From assembly GCF_012844365.1 (NCBI RefSeq), contig NZ_CP051626.1, positions 3,348,001-3,412,000 on the forward strand: a stretch of DNA of 64,000 nt, in the 5' to 3' direction. Each line of letters starts with the position of its first letter. Position 1 is the stretch's first letter. Source of the stretch: Brevibacterium sp. 'Marine' (GTDB lineage: Bacteria > Actinomycetota > Actinomycetes > Actinomycetales > Brevibacteriaceae). The translations under genes and the position numbers were made by a program. Of the stretch, positions 7,530-16,188 are shown piece after piece. Below the pieces are notes generated by a model. It ran no database searches. It saw only the letters and a list, made by a program, of their open reading frames with translations, and was not told where the DNA came from.

Positions 7530-8537
7530 ATGGAACACAGATATCTGGGAAACAGTGGACTCAAGATCTCCGAGATCACCTACGGCAACTGGCTCACGCA
7601 CGGTTCACAGGTGGAGAACGACACCGCCACGAAGTGCGTGCACGCCGCCCTCGACGCGGGAATCTCGACCTTCGACACCGCCGACGTCTACGCGAACACC
7701 GTCGCCGAGCAGGTCCTCGGCGACGCGCTCAAGGGCCAAAGGCGCGAATCGCTCGAGATCTTCACGAAGGTCTACTTCCCCACCGGACCCAAGGGACACA
7801 ACGACACCGGCCTGTCGCGCAAACACATGATGGAGTCGATCAACGGCTCGCTGCGCCGGCTCGGCACCGACTACGTCGACCTCTACCAAGCCCACCGCTA
7901 CGACTACGAGACTCCGCTGGAGGAGACGATGCAGGCCTTCGCCGACATCGTCCGCTCCGGCAAAGCCCTCTACATCGGCGTCAGCGAATGGAACGCCGAC
8001 CAGCTGCGCGCGGCCCACCACCTGGCCCGCGACCTCGGCATCCAGCTCGTGTCCAACCAGCCGCAGTACAACATGCTCTGGCGCGTCATCGAAGAACGGG
8101 TCGTTCCGACCTCGAAGGAACTCGGCATCTCGCAGATCGTCTGGTCCCCGATCGCCCAAGGTGCGCTGACCGGCAAATACAAGCCCGGCCAGCCGGTGCC
8201 TGCCGGATCACGCGCGACCGATGAGAAGGGCGGCGCCGACTTCATCAAGAGCCGCTACCTCCACGACGATATGCTCACCGCGATCACGGGGCTCGAGCCC
8301 ATCGCCGCCGAACTCGGGATCACGATGGCGCAGCTCGCGATCGCCTGGGTGCTGGCCAACGACAACGTCGCCACCGCCCTCGTCGGTGCCTCCCGCCCCG
8401 AGCAGATCGCCTCGAACGCCGAGGCGGCCGGGGTCACCCTCGGCCCCGACGTGCTCTCCCGCATCGACGACATCCTCGGCGACCTGCCGGAGACCGACCC
8501 GAACAAGACCCAGTCGCCGGCCACCCGCCTGACCTGA
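7530..8537 (+). CDS. Aldo/keto reductase family oxidoreductase
   Basis: A 335-residue TIM-barrel aldo/keto reductase, closest in feel to the Kv-beta/YghZ-like group. The catalytic tetrad can be read: Asp in STFDTADVYAN, the Tyr two residues on, Lys in IFTKVYFP and His in LYQAHRYDY. The NADPH-binding end is VATALVGASRPEQIASN. It reduces aldehydes or ketones with NADPH in the cytoplasm; substrate unknown. No ribosome site precedes the ATG; the -10 box at 7518 indicates leaderless translation. It stands alone, followed by a strong hairpin. Confidence 0.85.
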   Translation: MEHRYLGNSGLKISEITYGNWLTHGSQVENDTATKCVHAALDAGISTFDTADVYANTVAEQVLGDALKGQRRESLEIFTKVYFPTGPKGHNDTGLSRKHMMESINGSLRRLGTDYVDLYQAHRYDYETPLEETMQAFADIVRSGKALYIGVSEWNADQLRAAHHLARDLGIQLVSNQPQYNMLWRVIEERVVPTSKELGISQIVWSPIAQGALTGKYKPGQPVPAGSRATDEKGGADFIKSRYLHDDMLTAITGLEPIAAELGITMAQLAIAWVLANDNVATALVGASRPEQIASNAEAAGVTLGPDVLSRIDDILGDLPETDPNKTQSPATRLT

Positions 8538-8677
8538 TCCGTCACCGAGGCGGCCGACCGTCATGATTCCGACCGCGGTCCCCTGTGGGTCCGCGGTCGG
8601 AATCATCCGCACCGGCGGCAGATGTTCCGCACCAGCGGCAGTTCCGCGCCAACGGCGGGTATCCGTCACCGAGGCGG
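8537..8677. repeat. Repeat-rich block after the aldo/keto reductase gene
   Basis: This intergenic block has layered repeats. A perfect 17-bp direct repeat, ATCCGTCACCGAGGCGG, occurs at 8537-8553 and 8661-8677. Between the copies are the 16-bp hairpin and three tandem units of about 17 bp (8606-8621, 8625-8641, 8642-8659) that share TTCCGC-CC-CGGC. Both ends contain the CCGAGGCGG element scattered across the window. No protein-coding signal is seen. It may be a small repetitive element or the outcome of local duplications. Confidence 0.6.
8563..8606. terminator. Perfect 16-bp stem-loop
   Basis: ATGATTCCGACCGCGG and its exact complement CCGCGGTCGGAATCAT enclose a 12-nt loop, 26 nt after the aldo/keto reductase stop. 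It is a very stable hairpin and the likely terminator of that gene, although there is no T-tract. Confidence 0.65.
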
Positions 8678-8750
8678 ACGATGAACTCGGCGAATCTCAC
8701 ACCGACCCGGGACCACCTCGGCGAGGGTCGTGCGTTAAACTGCATGAAGC

Positions 8751-8762
8751 GGTTATATAACC
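8751..8762. promoter_or_regulatory. Palindrome upstream of the DHA2 exporter
   Basis: GGTTATATAACC is a perfect 12-bp palindrome with an AT core that could double as a -10 region (TATAAC). It lies about 105 nt before the exporter start. A dimeric regulator such as the TetR protein encoded downstream at 10371-10925 is a plausible ligand, but the regulator is not proven. Confidence 0.5.
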
Positions 8763-8867
8763 AAGGAATTTTTTTCCGGGCGCGAAGAGGGGCCGATTCA
8801 GCACACTGCTCCGGGCAGGCTGTCGCTGGAAGACGAGAAGAGACGCAGACGACGAACAGGTGAGGGG

Positions 8868-10319
8868 ATGCCATTGGCGAACGGAGACGACACTCAGCAG
8901 GACCCGACAGAAGGCGCCCCGATCAATCGGAACCTCGTTCTCGCCGTCCTCGTCTCCGGCGCGTTCGTCATCATCCTCAATCAGACGCTGCTCAACACCG
9001 CCCTGCCGCACTTCATGTCCTACTTCGACATCACCTCCGGCGCGGCTCAGTGGGTGACGACGAGCTTCATGCTCGTCAACGGCATCATGATCCCGGTGAC
9101 CGCATTCCTCATCGAGAAGTTCACGACGCGCGGCCTCTTCTTCACCGCCATGGGCCTATTCATCCTCGGCACGCTCGTCTGCGCGATCGCCCCGGTCTAC
9201 CCGGTGATGCTCATCGGCCGCGTCATCCAGGCCTCAGCCGGCGGCATCATCATGCCGCTCATGCAGACGATCCTGTTCGCGATCTTCCCCGTCGAGAAGC
9301 GCGGATCAGCCATGGGCACCTTCGGCCTCGTCATCGCCTTCGCCCCGGCCATCGGCCCGAGCCTCTCCGGCTGGATCGTCGATCACCTGCCATGGCAGAC
9401 GCTGTTCTACATGATGCTGCCGATCGCGATCATCGATCTCGTGGTCGCCTACTTCCTGCTCAAGAACGTCACCGAACGCACCTTCCCCCGTCTCGACATC
9501 CTCTCGATCATCCTCTCCACCCTCGGATTCGGCGGACTGCTGTTCGGCTTCGGCACCGCCGGTGATGCCGGATGGGTCAGCGCCCAGGTGCTCATCCCTC
9601 TCATCGTCGGTGCGATCTGCCTGACGTTCTTCATCACCCGGCAATTCAAACTCGAGCAGCCGATCCTCGAGTTCCGCATCCTCCGCTACCGCATGTTCAC
9701 CCTCAACACCCTGCTGGGCATGTGCGTGTTCATCGTCATGGTCGGCGGCATGATGGTCCTGCCGCTGTACATGCAGAACATGAATGACTTCTCGGCCATG
9801 GAATCGGGCCTGGCCCTGTTGCCGGGCGCCGCAGTGATGGGCTTGATGTCCCCGGTGACCGGTCGCATCTTCGACGCCATCGGTGCCAAATGGTTGGCCG
9901 TGACCGGCTTCGTCCTGCTCACGGGCACAACGTTCCTCTTCGCTCGCCTGGAACCGGACACCTCGTTCGCCTACCTCGCCGTGGTCAACACGGTACGCAT
10001 GTTCGGTGTCGCCATGGTGATGATGCCGGTGACCACGGCCGCCCTCAACCAGCTGCCCTCACACCTCATCCCCCACGGCACCGCCCTGAACAATACGATG
10101 CGTCAGATCGCCGCTTCCGTCGGCACAGCAGCGCTCGTGACAGTCATGACCTCGGCCGCGCGGAACCCTCAGACCTACGGCATGGCGGGTCTGGTCCACG
10201 GCGCGAACGTCGCATTCTTCGTCGCTGCCTGTGTCGGCATCCTCGGCGTCATCGGTGCGTTCTTCATCAAGAACTCCCACGGACTCGAACCGGGACAGAA
10301 GGCGACCACCGGAAGGTGA
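8868..10319 (+). CDS. DHA2-family (EmrB-like) multidrug MFS transporter
   Basis: A 483-residue MFS protein with about fourteen membrane segments, the DHA2 count. Family signatures include NQTLLNTALPHFMSYFDI in the first helix, SAGAAQWVTTSFMLVNGIM, RVIQASAGGIIMPLMQTIL and PAIGPSLSGWIVDHLPW (antiporter motif C region). Such proteins export drugs or toxic lipophiles using proton motive force. A purine-rich AGGTGAGGGG precedes the ATG. A TetR regulator lies immediately downstream on the other strand and a palindrome sits in the promoter region, suggesting inducible efflux. Confidence 0.85.
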   Translation: MPLANGDDTQQDPTEGAPINRNLVLAVLVSGAFVIILNQTLLNTALPHFMSYFDITSGAAQWVTTSFMLVNGIMIPVTAFLIEKFTTRGLFFTAMGLFILGTLVCAIAPVYPVMLIGRVIQASAGGIIMPLMQTILFAIFPVEKRGSAMGTFGLVIAFAPAIGPSLSGWIVDHLPWQTLFYMMLPIAIIDLVVAYFLLKNVTERTFPRLDILSIILSTLGFGGLLFGFGTAGDAGWVSAQVLIPLIVGAICLTFFITRQFKLEQPILEFRILRYRMFTLNTLLGMCVFIVMVGGMMVLPLYMQNMNDFSAMESGLALLPGAAVMGLMSPVTGRIFDAIGAKWLAVTGFVLLTGTTFLFARLEPDTSFAYLAVVNTVRMFGVAMVMMPVTTAALNQLPSHLIPHGTALNNTMRQIAASVGTAALVTVMTSAARNPQTYGMAGLVHGANVAFFVAACVGILGVIGAFFIKNSHGLEPGQKATTGR

Positions 10320-10325
10320 TCCCGG

Positions 10326-10340
10326 GGCACCTCAGGTGCC
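10326..10340. terminator. Short hairpin between convergent genes
   Basis: GGCACC-TCA-GGTGCC, a perfect 6-bp stem with a 3-nt loop, lies 7 nt after the exporter stop and before the stop of the convergent tetR gene. It may end transcription from the left. Confidence 0.4.
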
Positions 10341-10370
10341 GATCCGGTCCATTCGGCAGTTCTGGACCAG

Positions 10371-10925
10371 TCACTCAGCTGCCCTTATTCGCACCCTCAA
10401 CGAGGTGCCCGCCACGATTCGCGCCTGTTCGAGTGCGTCTTCGGCCTCCACTGCTCCGCTGAGCACGAGAGTGGCGTATCCGTGGACGAGCGACCATGCC
10501 GCCACCCCGAGGTCGGAGTCGGGCGCCGATCCGGTTGTCGCCACTCCGGTCGAAAGCGCATCCCACGCGCGACGGCGGGCCGCAGTCAGATCCGCGTCAT
10601 CATCGTGAAGCAGCCGGGGCTGGAACATCACCGTGAAGTGAGATAGGCAGGCAAGCGCGAATTCGACATAGGCGACTCCACGAGCGACGAGGCCGCCGTC
10701 ACCGTCGACTCCGGCCATTGCCTCGGCCAGCCGGTCGTAGCCTTCGGCGGCAAGAGCTGTGAGCAGACCGGATTTGTCACCGAAATGGTAAGTCGGAGCA
10801 GCGTTCGAGACGCCGGCCCGCTTCGCCAGGGCTCGCATGCTCAGCTTGGCCACTCCGCCCTCGGCAATCGCCGAGGCGGTCTCCGCCAACAGGGTCCGAC
10901 GCAGATCCCCATGATGATAAGTCAC
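10371..10925 (-). CDS. TetR-family regulator with WHG-type C-terminal domain
   Basis: A 184-residue TetR protein. The N-terminus TYHHGDLRRTLLAETASAIA is characteristic of the WHG-domain subgroup; the HTH is SMRALAKRAGVSNAAPTYHF followed by GDKSGLLTALA. The C-terminal domain binds an unknown ligand and includes WSLVHGYATLVL, the signature histidine-glycine region. GTG 10925 is chosen because TACGAT (10932-10937) lies exactly 6 nt upstream, giving a leaderless mRNA, and family members start with the TYHHGDL segment. It converges on the DHA2 exporter and may regulate it. A CCGAGGCGG copy lies at 10871-10879, opposite to its coding sense. Confidence 0.8.
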   Translation of the reverse strand: MTYHHGDLRRTLLAETASAIAEGGVAKLSMRALAKRAGVSNAAPTYHFGDKSGLLTALAAEGYDRLAEAMAGVDGDGGLVARGVAYVEFALACLSHFTVMFQPRLLHDDDADLTAARRRAWDALSTGVATTGSAPDSDLGVAAWSLVHGYATLVLSGAVEAEDALEQARIVAGTSLRVRIRAAE

Positions 10926-10995
10926 AATTCGATCGTACCGGAGCAAACTTTTCACTGAGAAGATTCGAAGCCGTCGGCGCGCTGGGGGTTTGCAC

Positions 10996-11511
10996 CTACT
11001 TGTAGTAGCCCTCGCGGAGGTTGATTCCGTGCTCGATCCAGACCTTGAGTGCGGAGAGCATTCCGGTCCAGCCCATGCAGTTGCCGAAGGCACCCTGGGC
11101 CCCGCCCTCGGTGAGCTTCCACGACTTCTCAGTGATCGTCACGAGCGTCCGTGCCCCATCATCGACGGGCGTGAACTCGAAGGTCGTTGTCGTGTCCTTG
11201 CCCACGGAGTCGTCGGAACCCTCCCAGCGGATGACGATCTTCTCGTCCTGGATGCTCTCGACGACCGCGACGGGGAATCGGCCCGGGAAGTCGGCGAAGT
11301 CCCAGGTCACATCGACCCCGGCCTCCAATCGGCCGTGGGCACCACCGGTCGTGAAGTAGTGCGAGAGCTGCTCGGGATCGGCGACCGCTTCATAGGTCTC
11401 ATGGGGAGTCTTCGAGATGTAGCCGGTGACTGTGAAGGACAGCTCCTCCAACGGGCGGGACTGATCGTTCTGCTCGGCGGGTGTGTTCTGAGTGCTCTGC
11501 TCATCTGTCAT
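10996..11511 (-). CDS. SRPBCC (AHSA1-like) domain protein
   Basis: A 171-residue START/Bet v 1-fold protein. Recognisable AHSA1 features are FTVTGYISKTPHETYEAVAD near residue 30, ADFPGRFPVAVVESIQDEKI in the middle strands and TEKSWKLTEGG before the long C-terminal helix with NCMGWTGMLSALKVWIEHG. These proteins bind hydrophobic ligands in a cavity; no reaction can be assigned. The gene is divergent from an ArsR-family regulator, a pairing common in actinobacteria. Its start codon lies inside the shared inverted repeat at 11506-11533. Confidence 0.8.
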   Translation of the reverse strand: MTDEQSTQNTPAEQNDQSRPLEELSFTVTGYISKTPHETYEAVADPEQLSHYFTTGGAHGRLEAGVDVTWDFADFPGRFPVAVVESIQDEKIVIRWEGSDDSVGKDTTTTFEFTPVDDGARTLVTITEKSWKLTEGGAQGAFGNCMGWTGMLSALKVWIEHGINLREGYYK

Positions 11512-11533
11512 GTGATATTTTTACCACATGTCA
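11506..11533. promoter_or_regulatory. Shared operator containing both start codons
   Basis: TGTCATGTG (11506-11514) and CACATGTCA (11525-11533) form 9-bp arms with one mismatch around an AT-rich 10-bp core. The arms contain the ATG of the SRPBCC gene (bottom strand) and the ATG of arsR (top strand). The core carries TATTTT (11516-11521, top) and TAAAAA (11518-11523, bottom), each 6 nt from its start codon. One dimeric repressor bound here would cover both leaderless promoters. Confidence 0.65.
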
Positions 11534-11908
11534 GAGTCGAGGGGAATGGATTCGGAAGAATCCGACGATTCAGCGCCGAGGGAAACAGATTCCGAGGAAT
11601 CCGATGACGCGGTCTTCAAGGCCTTGGCCAACCCCACCCGCCGACGCATCCTCGACCTGCTCCGGGCTCGACCGCGCACGACCGGAGAAGTCTGCGAGGC
11701 GTTTCCCGGCCTCGACCGCACGACTGTGCTGCAGCATATTCGGGTGCTCGAAGGCGCCGAACTCGTCACCGGACGCAAGGACGGACGCACCCGACTGCTG
11801 GCGCTGGCACCGCTGCCGATCAAACGGATCCATGATCGCTGGATCGGTGAGTACACGCGCGCGGCCGTCGGGCTGCTGGCCCGACTCGATGAGGATTCGC
11901 CGCGGTGA
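11528..11908 (+). CDS. ArsR-family transcriptional regulator
   Basis: A 126-residue winged-helix repressor: VFKALANPTRRRILDLLRAR, then CEAFPGLDRTTVLQHIRVLE and a wing around TGRKDGRTRLLALAP. No CXC metal site is present in the recognition helix region, so it is not an arsenic or zinc sensor of the classical type. ATG 11528 is preceded by TATTTT at the leaderless distance. An ATG at 11546 follows GAGGGG too closely to use it well. The N-terminal extension contains the acidic word DSEESDD twice, from a duplicated stretch of DNA. It probably represses itself and the SRPBCC gene. Confidence 0.8.
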   Translation: MSESRGMDSEESDDSAPRETDSEESDDAVFKALANPTRRRILDLLRARPRTTGEVCEAFPGLDRTTVLQHIRVLEGAELVTGRKDGRTRLLALAPLPIKRIHDRWIGEYTRAAVGLLARLDEDSPR

Positions 11909-11913
11909 CCGGC

Positions 11914-13146
11914 TCAGCTGCGCCCGGTGTTGCGCATCTGCAGCGTCCGCGCGATCCACGACAGGGCACCGGCGAACAGCAGAAGCAGAGCGCACACGAG
12001 GAAGGTCGACGACGACCCCAGATAGGTGAAACCGAGCCCGCCGACCACACCGGCGATGGCCAGCCCGATGTCGAAGTTCATGTTCCAGGCGACGCTGGCC
12101 CGGCTCGGCGAACTGACCGAGGCGAAGGCCATGACGAGGCTCGCCGACTGCATTGCGCCCAAGCCCAGTCCGATGATGAGCATCGAAACGAACAGCGCCG
12201 CACCGTAGAAGACGACAGCGCAGACCAGCCCGATCGCCGTGAGGACAAGTCCCAAGATATTGAGAGCGAAAGGCGGAAAGCTGTCCGAGACGGCTCCGAC
12301 GACGAAGCGTCCGATGACCGCCGATACCTGCATCCCGGCGATGAACAGAGCCGCCACCGCGACGTCCTCGCCCGGACCGAAGCCGACGATGATCCCGAAG
12401 ACGATCATGCCCACGAGGAACGGGGAGAGCATGAGGACGAGCCCGAGCGCCTCCCCCGCCCGACGTCCCACCTTCCGCAGGCTCCGCTTCTCATTGCGAC
12501 CGGACCGAACCCCGACCGTCTCATTGCCGCTGACCGATTCTCCCGCATCGTCTTTCCCTCGCCGAGGCGACCGACCGGGCACGTATCTGAGCACAGTGGG
12601 GATGGCCACGAGGAGACAGGCGCAGACGATGATGCGGAAGATCCAGATCGGGATCGTCTCGACCAGCCACAGTCCCAGCGGTGCTCCGACGGCCGCCGCC
12701 AGGGAGGTGATCCCGCCGAAGAAGCCCAGCGCCTTGCCGATCCGTCCTGGTGAGGTCGTCCCCGGAACCGCAGCGTTGGCGAGGACGACGAAGAGCCCGA
12801 ATCCGATGCCCCCGCAGAGTCCGGCGAGGATGAGCGCCAACAGGGGCGGGGTGACGAAGAGTCCGAGCAGCTGGCCGAGGAACTGCAGCGCAAGAGCCAG
12901 CATGAGCGAAGCCTTGAATCCGAAGACGCGACCGGCCCACGGAGCGAAGGGCTGGGCGACGATGACACCGATCATCATCGTCGTCAGAACGGACCCGCCG
13001 GTGACCGTCGACAGCCCGTCTGTCGCCGCGATCGTCACCATCGTCGAATAGCTGAAGAAGAAGGCGGAGAACCCGAACATCGCCGTCCACACCAAGCCCA
13101 GCAGGGCCGGCGTGTACGTCGCCTGAGACGGGTGTTCGGGGTTCAT
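11914..13146 (-). CDS. MFS transporter
   Basis: A 410-residue major facilitator with about twelve membrane helices, starting PALLGLVWTAMFGFSAFFFS and including LCGGIGFGLFVVLANAAVPG. The central hydrophilic loop (about 190-225) is rich in Ser/Gly/Arg and carries a CTCGCCGAGGCGACCGACC-like repeat at 12549-12567. TAACCT (bottom strand, 13153-13158) lies 6 nt before ATG 13146, indicating a leaderless mRNA. The stop is only a few bases from the convergent arsR stop. Substrate unknown. Confidence 0.8.
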   Translation of the reverse strand: MNPEHPSQATYTPALLGLVWTAMFGFSAFFFSYSTMVTIAATDGLSTVTGGSVLTTMMIGVIVAQPFAPWAGRVFGFKASLMLALALQFLGQLLGLFVTPPLLALILAGLCGGIGFGLFVVLANAAVPGTTSPGRIGKALGFFGGITSLAAAVGAPLGLWLVETIPIWIFRIIVCACLLVAIPTVLRYVPGRSPRRGKDDAGESVSGNETVGVRSGRNEKRSLRKVGRRAGEALGLVLMLSPFLVGMIVFGIIVGFGPGEDVAVAALFIAGMQVSAVIGRFVVGAVSDSFPPFALNILGLVLTAIGLVCAVVFYGAALFVSMLIIGLGLGAMQSASLVMAFASVSSPSRASVAWNMNFDIGLAIAGVVGGLGFTYLGSSSTFLVCALLLLFAGALSWIARTLQMRNTGRS

Positions 13147-13256
13147 AGTCCGAGGTTACGACATCGGCACTGCATCTGCCGTGTCCGACCGATCTGCCGT
13201 CCGTCCGGCGGAGAAGTGTTCACCTGCAAGTCAGAATGGTCGCCTACCATCGGTCC

Positions 13257-13820
13257 ATGAACTCATCGGAACTCAGCTCGGACCTCAATCGCGACGCCCC
13301 CAGCGGCACCATCGACACCGCATTCGTCCTCAGATTCGAACCGCACTATGTCCTCACGGAACTCGAATCGGAGATCTTCGGCGAAATCGGCCCGAAGACG
13401 AAGGTCCGCGAATCGTACAAACGCAAGCACTTCCTCAAGGTCGCCGAATGGAAAGCCATCGGAGTTCTGCCGGGGCTCGAAGAGATCTCCTCGGACGACA
13501 TCGATTTCGTCACCGGCGTCGCCCTCGACGACGACACACCCAACCGCTTCCGTCTGCCGCTGCTGCAGATGCTGCCCGGAGTCGGAATCCCGATGGCCAG
13601 CACTCTGCTCACCGTCGTGAATCCGAAGAAATTCTCCATCATGGATTCCCGGGCGCTGACCGTGCTGCACGACTACAACCTCGTGCCCACGGACAACCCG
13701 GCGCAGATGGACTACCAGACCTACCGCAAGCTCATGAAGTCCCTGGCCAAGGGCGCCAACTGTGCGCCGATCGACCTGTACCGGGCACTCATCGCCTATT
13801 CGCGACAGGGTCGGGCCTGA
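13257..13820 (+). CDS. HhH-GPD-like protein of unknown function
   Basis: A 187-residue protein. The segment LLQMLPGVGIPMASTLLTVV, followed by NPKKFSIMDSRALTVL, resembles the helix-hairpin-helix plus GPD region of DNA base-excision glycosylases (LPGVG then an aspartate followed by R-A). The rest does not clearly match a known glycosylase, and no Fe-S cysteines are seen. It may bind DNA, but activity is unproven. ATG 13257 was chosen because TACCAT (13245-13250) stands 6 nt upstream (leaderless); an in-frame ATG at 13236 lies before that -10 box. Confidence 0.6.
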   Translation: MNSSELSSDLNRDAPSGTIDTAFVLRFEPHYVLTELESEIFGEIGPKTKVRESYKRKHFLKVAEWKAIGVLPGLEEISSDDIDFVTGVALDDDTPNRFRLPLLQMLPGVGIPMASTLLTVVNPKKFSIMDSRALTVLHDYNLVPTDNPAQMDYQTYRKLMKSLAKGANCAPIDLYRALIAYSRQGRA

Positions 13821-13894
13821 GCCGTCGCACCGGAGATCGCTTCACTGTCGACGCCTCGGTGCACTCCCTGCACTTGTTCACCCTCGACCTCGGA

Positions 13895-13918
13895 TTCCAA
13901 CGCCGAATGGCGTAGGAA
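13895..13918. terminator. Hairpin between convergent genes
   Basis: TTCCAACGCC and GGCGTAGGAA pair with one A-A mismatch around a GAAT tetraloop. It is located between the HhH-GPD-like gene and the BCCT transporter stop and could terminate either. Confidence 0.45.
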
Positions 13919-13968
13919 CCTCGAGAACTCCGGCTTGGACGCATGCCGACTGCCTGCTTCGCCCGTGC

Positions 13969-16098
13969 TCAGTCGGGCACAGGCGGCTGCTCTTCATCCG
14001 CGCCTCGTCCTTCGACCGGCTTCGCTGTCGCCGCATTCTGGTCGGTGGTCCCCGCCACACCTCCGTGGTCCGCTCGTGAGCGCTTTGTCGGCCGAGTCGA
14101 GGTTGCCTCGTCGCCCGACGCAGTGAGGTCGGGGCGGTCGGGCCCCTTCGGTTGGATGGCGCCCGGAGTCAACGTGCGCAGCACATCGTCGGCGGTGAGG
14201 ATCTCTACCGACTTCGTGTTCTCGACGTACCATTCGGTGAGTTCGGGGTCCTTGCTGTCGAGCCAAGCTCCCGCGCCTTCGTTCTCAGCCACCTTGCTCG
14301 ACCCGAAGACGAAGTTGTCTCCATGGTCAGCGATGCCCAGGCGCACACCTTGGGCGATGGCCGCCTGTGCGTACTTGCGCCTGAGCATATACGGGTCGTT
14401 GCGCAGGTCTTTGGCCCACGCGAACATCATGCCGATGACGACGATGGCGAAGGGCAGGGCGGAGACGACCATGATCGACTGCAGGCCCGACAGGGCATCG
14501 GCACCACCGGCGAGCAACAGCGAAACCGCGGTGAGTCCGAGCAGGAGACCCCACACGATCGTCACCCAGGCCGTGGGTTCAGGCTTGCCCCGCTGCGACA
14601 TCGACCCCATGACGATCGACGCGGAGTCCGCCGAGGTCACGAAGAACACGATGATCGAGATCATGGCGAGCACTGGAGTCACGGCCGCGAACGGCAGGTT
14701 TCCGAGCATCGTGAACAGCATGCCTTCAGCCGAACCGTCCGCGCCGACATCCTGGCCGTTCATGCCCATCCACATCGAGGTGCCGCCGAAGATGCAGAAC
14801 CACAGGAAGCACACAATGGAGGGAACGATGATGACGACGGTGACGAACTCGCGCAAGGTGCGCCCACGGGAGATCTTCGCGATGAACATGCCCACGAACG
14901 GCGACCAGGAGACCCACCAGGCCCAGTAGTAAGTGGTCCAGGCGGACATGAAGTCCGCAGTGTCCGGGCCTTGATTCCCGTTGCGCACGAGCATAGTGCC
15001 GAGTTCGCGGGCGAAGTCCGCAGCGGCTGCGGGGATGAAATTGAGCAGGAAGATCGTGGGTCCGACGAAGAGCACGAAGAGTGCGAGGAGACCGGCAACG
15101 ACCATGTTCGTGTTCGACAGGAGTCGGATGCCGCGCTTGACGCCGGAGACCGCCGAGATGATGAACAGCACAGTGAGGATGCACATGGCGGTCACGAGGA
15201 ACCCGTTGCCGACTGGCCCCCAACCGGTGACGACTTCGAACCCCGTGCCGATCTGCAGGGCTCCGATGCCCAGTGAGATCGCGGTGCCGAAGAGAGTGAC
15301 GACAATGGCGAAGATGTCGATGATCGCCCCGATCGGACCGTCGGTCTTGTCGTGGAAAATCGGCCGGAAGATCGCCGAGATGAGTGGAGCCCGACCCTTG
15401 CGGTAGGCACTGTAGGCGATGGCGCCGCCGACGAGTGCATAGAAGGCCCATGCGATCGGTCCCCAGTGCAGAAGGGTCTGGGCAAGTGCATCGTGGCTGG
15501 CGTCGACCGTTCCTGCCTTCGCGGTGAAGCCGTGGGGCGGGTCGAGGAAGTACGTCATCGGTTCGTACGGACCGTAGAAGAGCAGTCCGATGCCCATGCC
15601 GGCGGAGAAGAGCATGGCGATCCAGCTGACAGTGGAGAATTCGGGCTTCTCATCATCGGCGCCGAGCCGAACACCGCCGGTACGACCGTAGCCGAGGATC
15701 ATCATGAAGAAGAAGATCGCCAGGGCGAGCACACCGAACAGCCAACCGAAGTTCGTCGTCACCCAGCGCAGCGAGATGTCACCGACTGTGGAGATGTTGT
15801 CCGGGGCGATAATGGCCCAGATGATGACGGAGAGTATGAGCACCCCGGCGATGGCGAACACCAGGGGGTTCGTCCCGAAACGCATCTTCGTCTGCTCGAC
15901 CCCGACTCCGGGGATCAGCGCCGGATGCACGGCGTCCTTGGAGATGACCCGCCTGACCATGCGCTTGGCACTGGCGCGGCGAGCACCGGGAACACGTGGC
16001 GAACCGCCGCTGCCGGACGAGGCGCCGCCACCGGATGCCGCGCCTCCTCCCGATTCGGCTGCAGGATTCACCGGTTGATCACTCGAATTTCCACTCAT
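13969..16098 (-). CDS. BCCT-family betaine/choline/carnitine transporter
   Basis: A 709-residue sodium- or proton-coupled osmolyte transporter. After a Gly/Ser-rich cytosolic N-terminus (to about residue 60) come twelve helices. The conserved substrate and cation region TTYYWAWWVSWSPFVGMFIA, followed by KISRGRTLREF, is the BCCT signature with its tryptophan box. A soluble C-terminal tail of about 130 residues follows KDLRNDPYMLRRKY. ATG 16098 has GGAG 7 nt upstream. Likely role: uptake of glycine betaine or related compatible solutes under osmotic stress. A second BCCT gene lies 2.3 kb further on. Confidence 0.9.
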   Translation of the reverse strand: MSGNSSDQPVNPAAESGGGAASGGGASSGSGGSPRVPGARRASAKRMVRRVISKDAVHPALIPGVGVEQTKMRFGTNPLVFAIAGVLILSVIIWAIIAPDNISTVGDISLRWVTTNFGWLFGVLALAIFFFMMILGYGRTGGVRLGADDEKPEFSTVSWIAMLFSAGMGIGLLFYGPYEPMTYFLDPPHGFTAKAGTVDASHDALAQTLLHWGPIAWAFYALVGGAIAYSAYRKGRAPLISAIFRPIFHDKTDGPIGAIIDIFAIVVTLFGTAISLGIGALQIGTGFEVVTGWGPVGNGFLVTAMCILTVLFIISAVSGVKRGIRLLSNTNMVVAGLLALFVLFVGPTIFLLNFIPAAAADFARELGTMLVRNGNQGPDTADFMSAWTTYYWAWWVSWSPFVGMFIAKISRGRTLREFVTVVIIVPSIVCFLWFCIFGGTSMWMGMNGQDVGADGSAEGMLFTMLGNLPFAAVTPVLAMISIIVFFVTSADSASIVMGSMSQRGKPEPTAWVTIVWGLLLGLTAVSLLLAGGADALSGLQSIMVVSALPFAIVVIGMMFAWAKDLRNDPYMLRRKYAQAAIAQGVRLGIADHGDNFVFGSSKVAENEGAGAWLDSKDPELTEWYVENTKSVEILTADDVLRTLTPGAIQPKGPDRPDLTASGDEATSTRPTKRSRADHGGVAGTTDQNAATAKPVEGRGADEEQPPVPD

Positions 16099-16123
16099 CG
16101 ACTTCTCCGTCCATGCGTTCTCA

Positions 16124-16139
16124 ATGAGGACTGCCTCAT
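16124..16139. promoter_or_regulatory. Inverted repeat upstream of BCCT gene
   Basis: ATGAGG-ACTG-CCTCAT is a perfect 6-bp inverted repeat in the 5-prime leader or promoter of the BCCT gene, about 30 nt before its start. It may be an operator or a small RNA hairpin; no regulator can be named. Confidence 0.35.
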
Positions 16140-16154
16140 GATAACGGTTTCATT

Positions 16155-16180
16155 CGCACACGGTCCGTCGGCCGTGTGCG
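16155..16180. terminator. Hairpin after NUDIX gene
   Basis: CGCACACGG and CCGTGTGCG form a perfect 9-bp stem with an 8-nt loop 9 nt beyond the NUDIX stop (bottom strand). It is the likely terminator of the tag-NUDIX pair. Confidence 0.6.
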
Positions 16181-16188
16181 GCTGCCGG

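Noticed and set aside
11546..11908. ATG 11546 as arsR start
   Set aside because: The purine run is only one base from the ATG, whereas 11528 has a -10 box at the leaderless distance.
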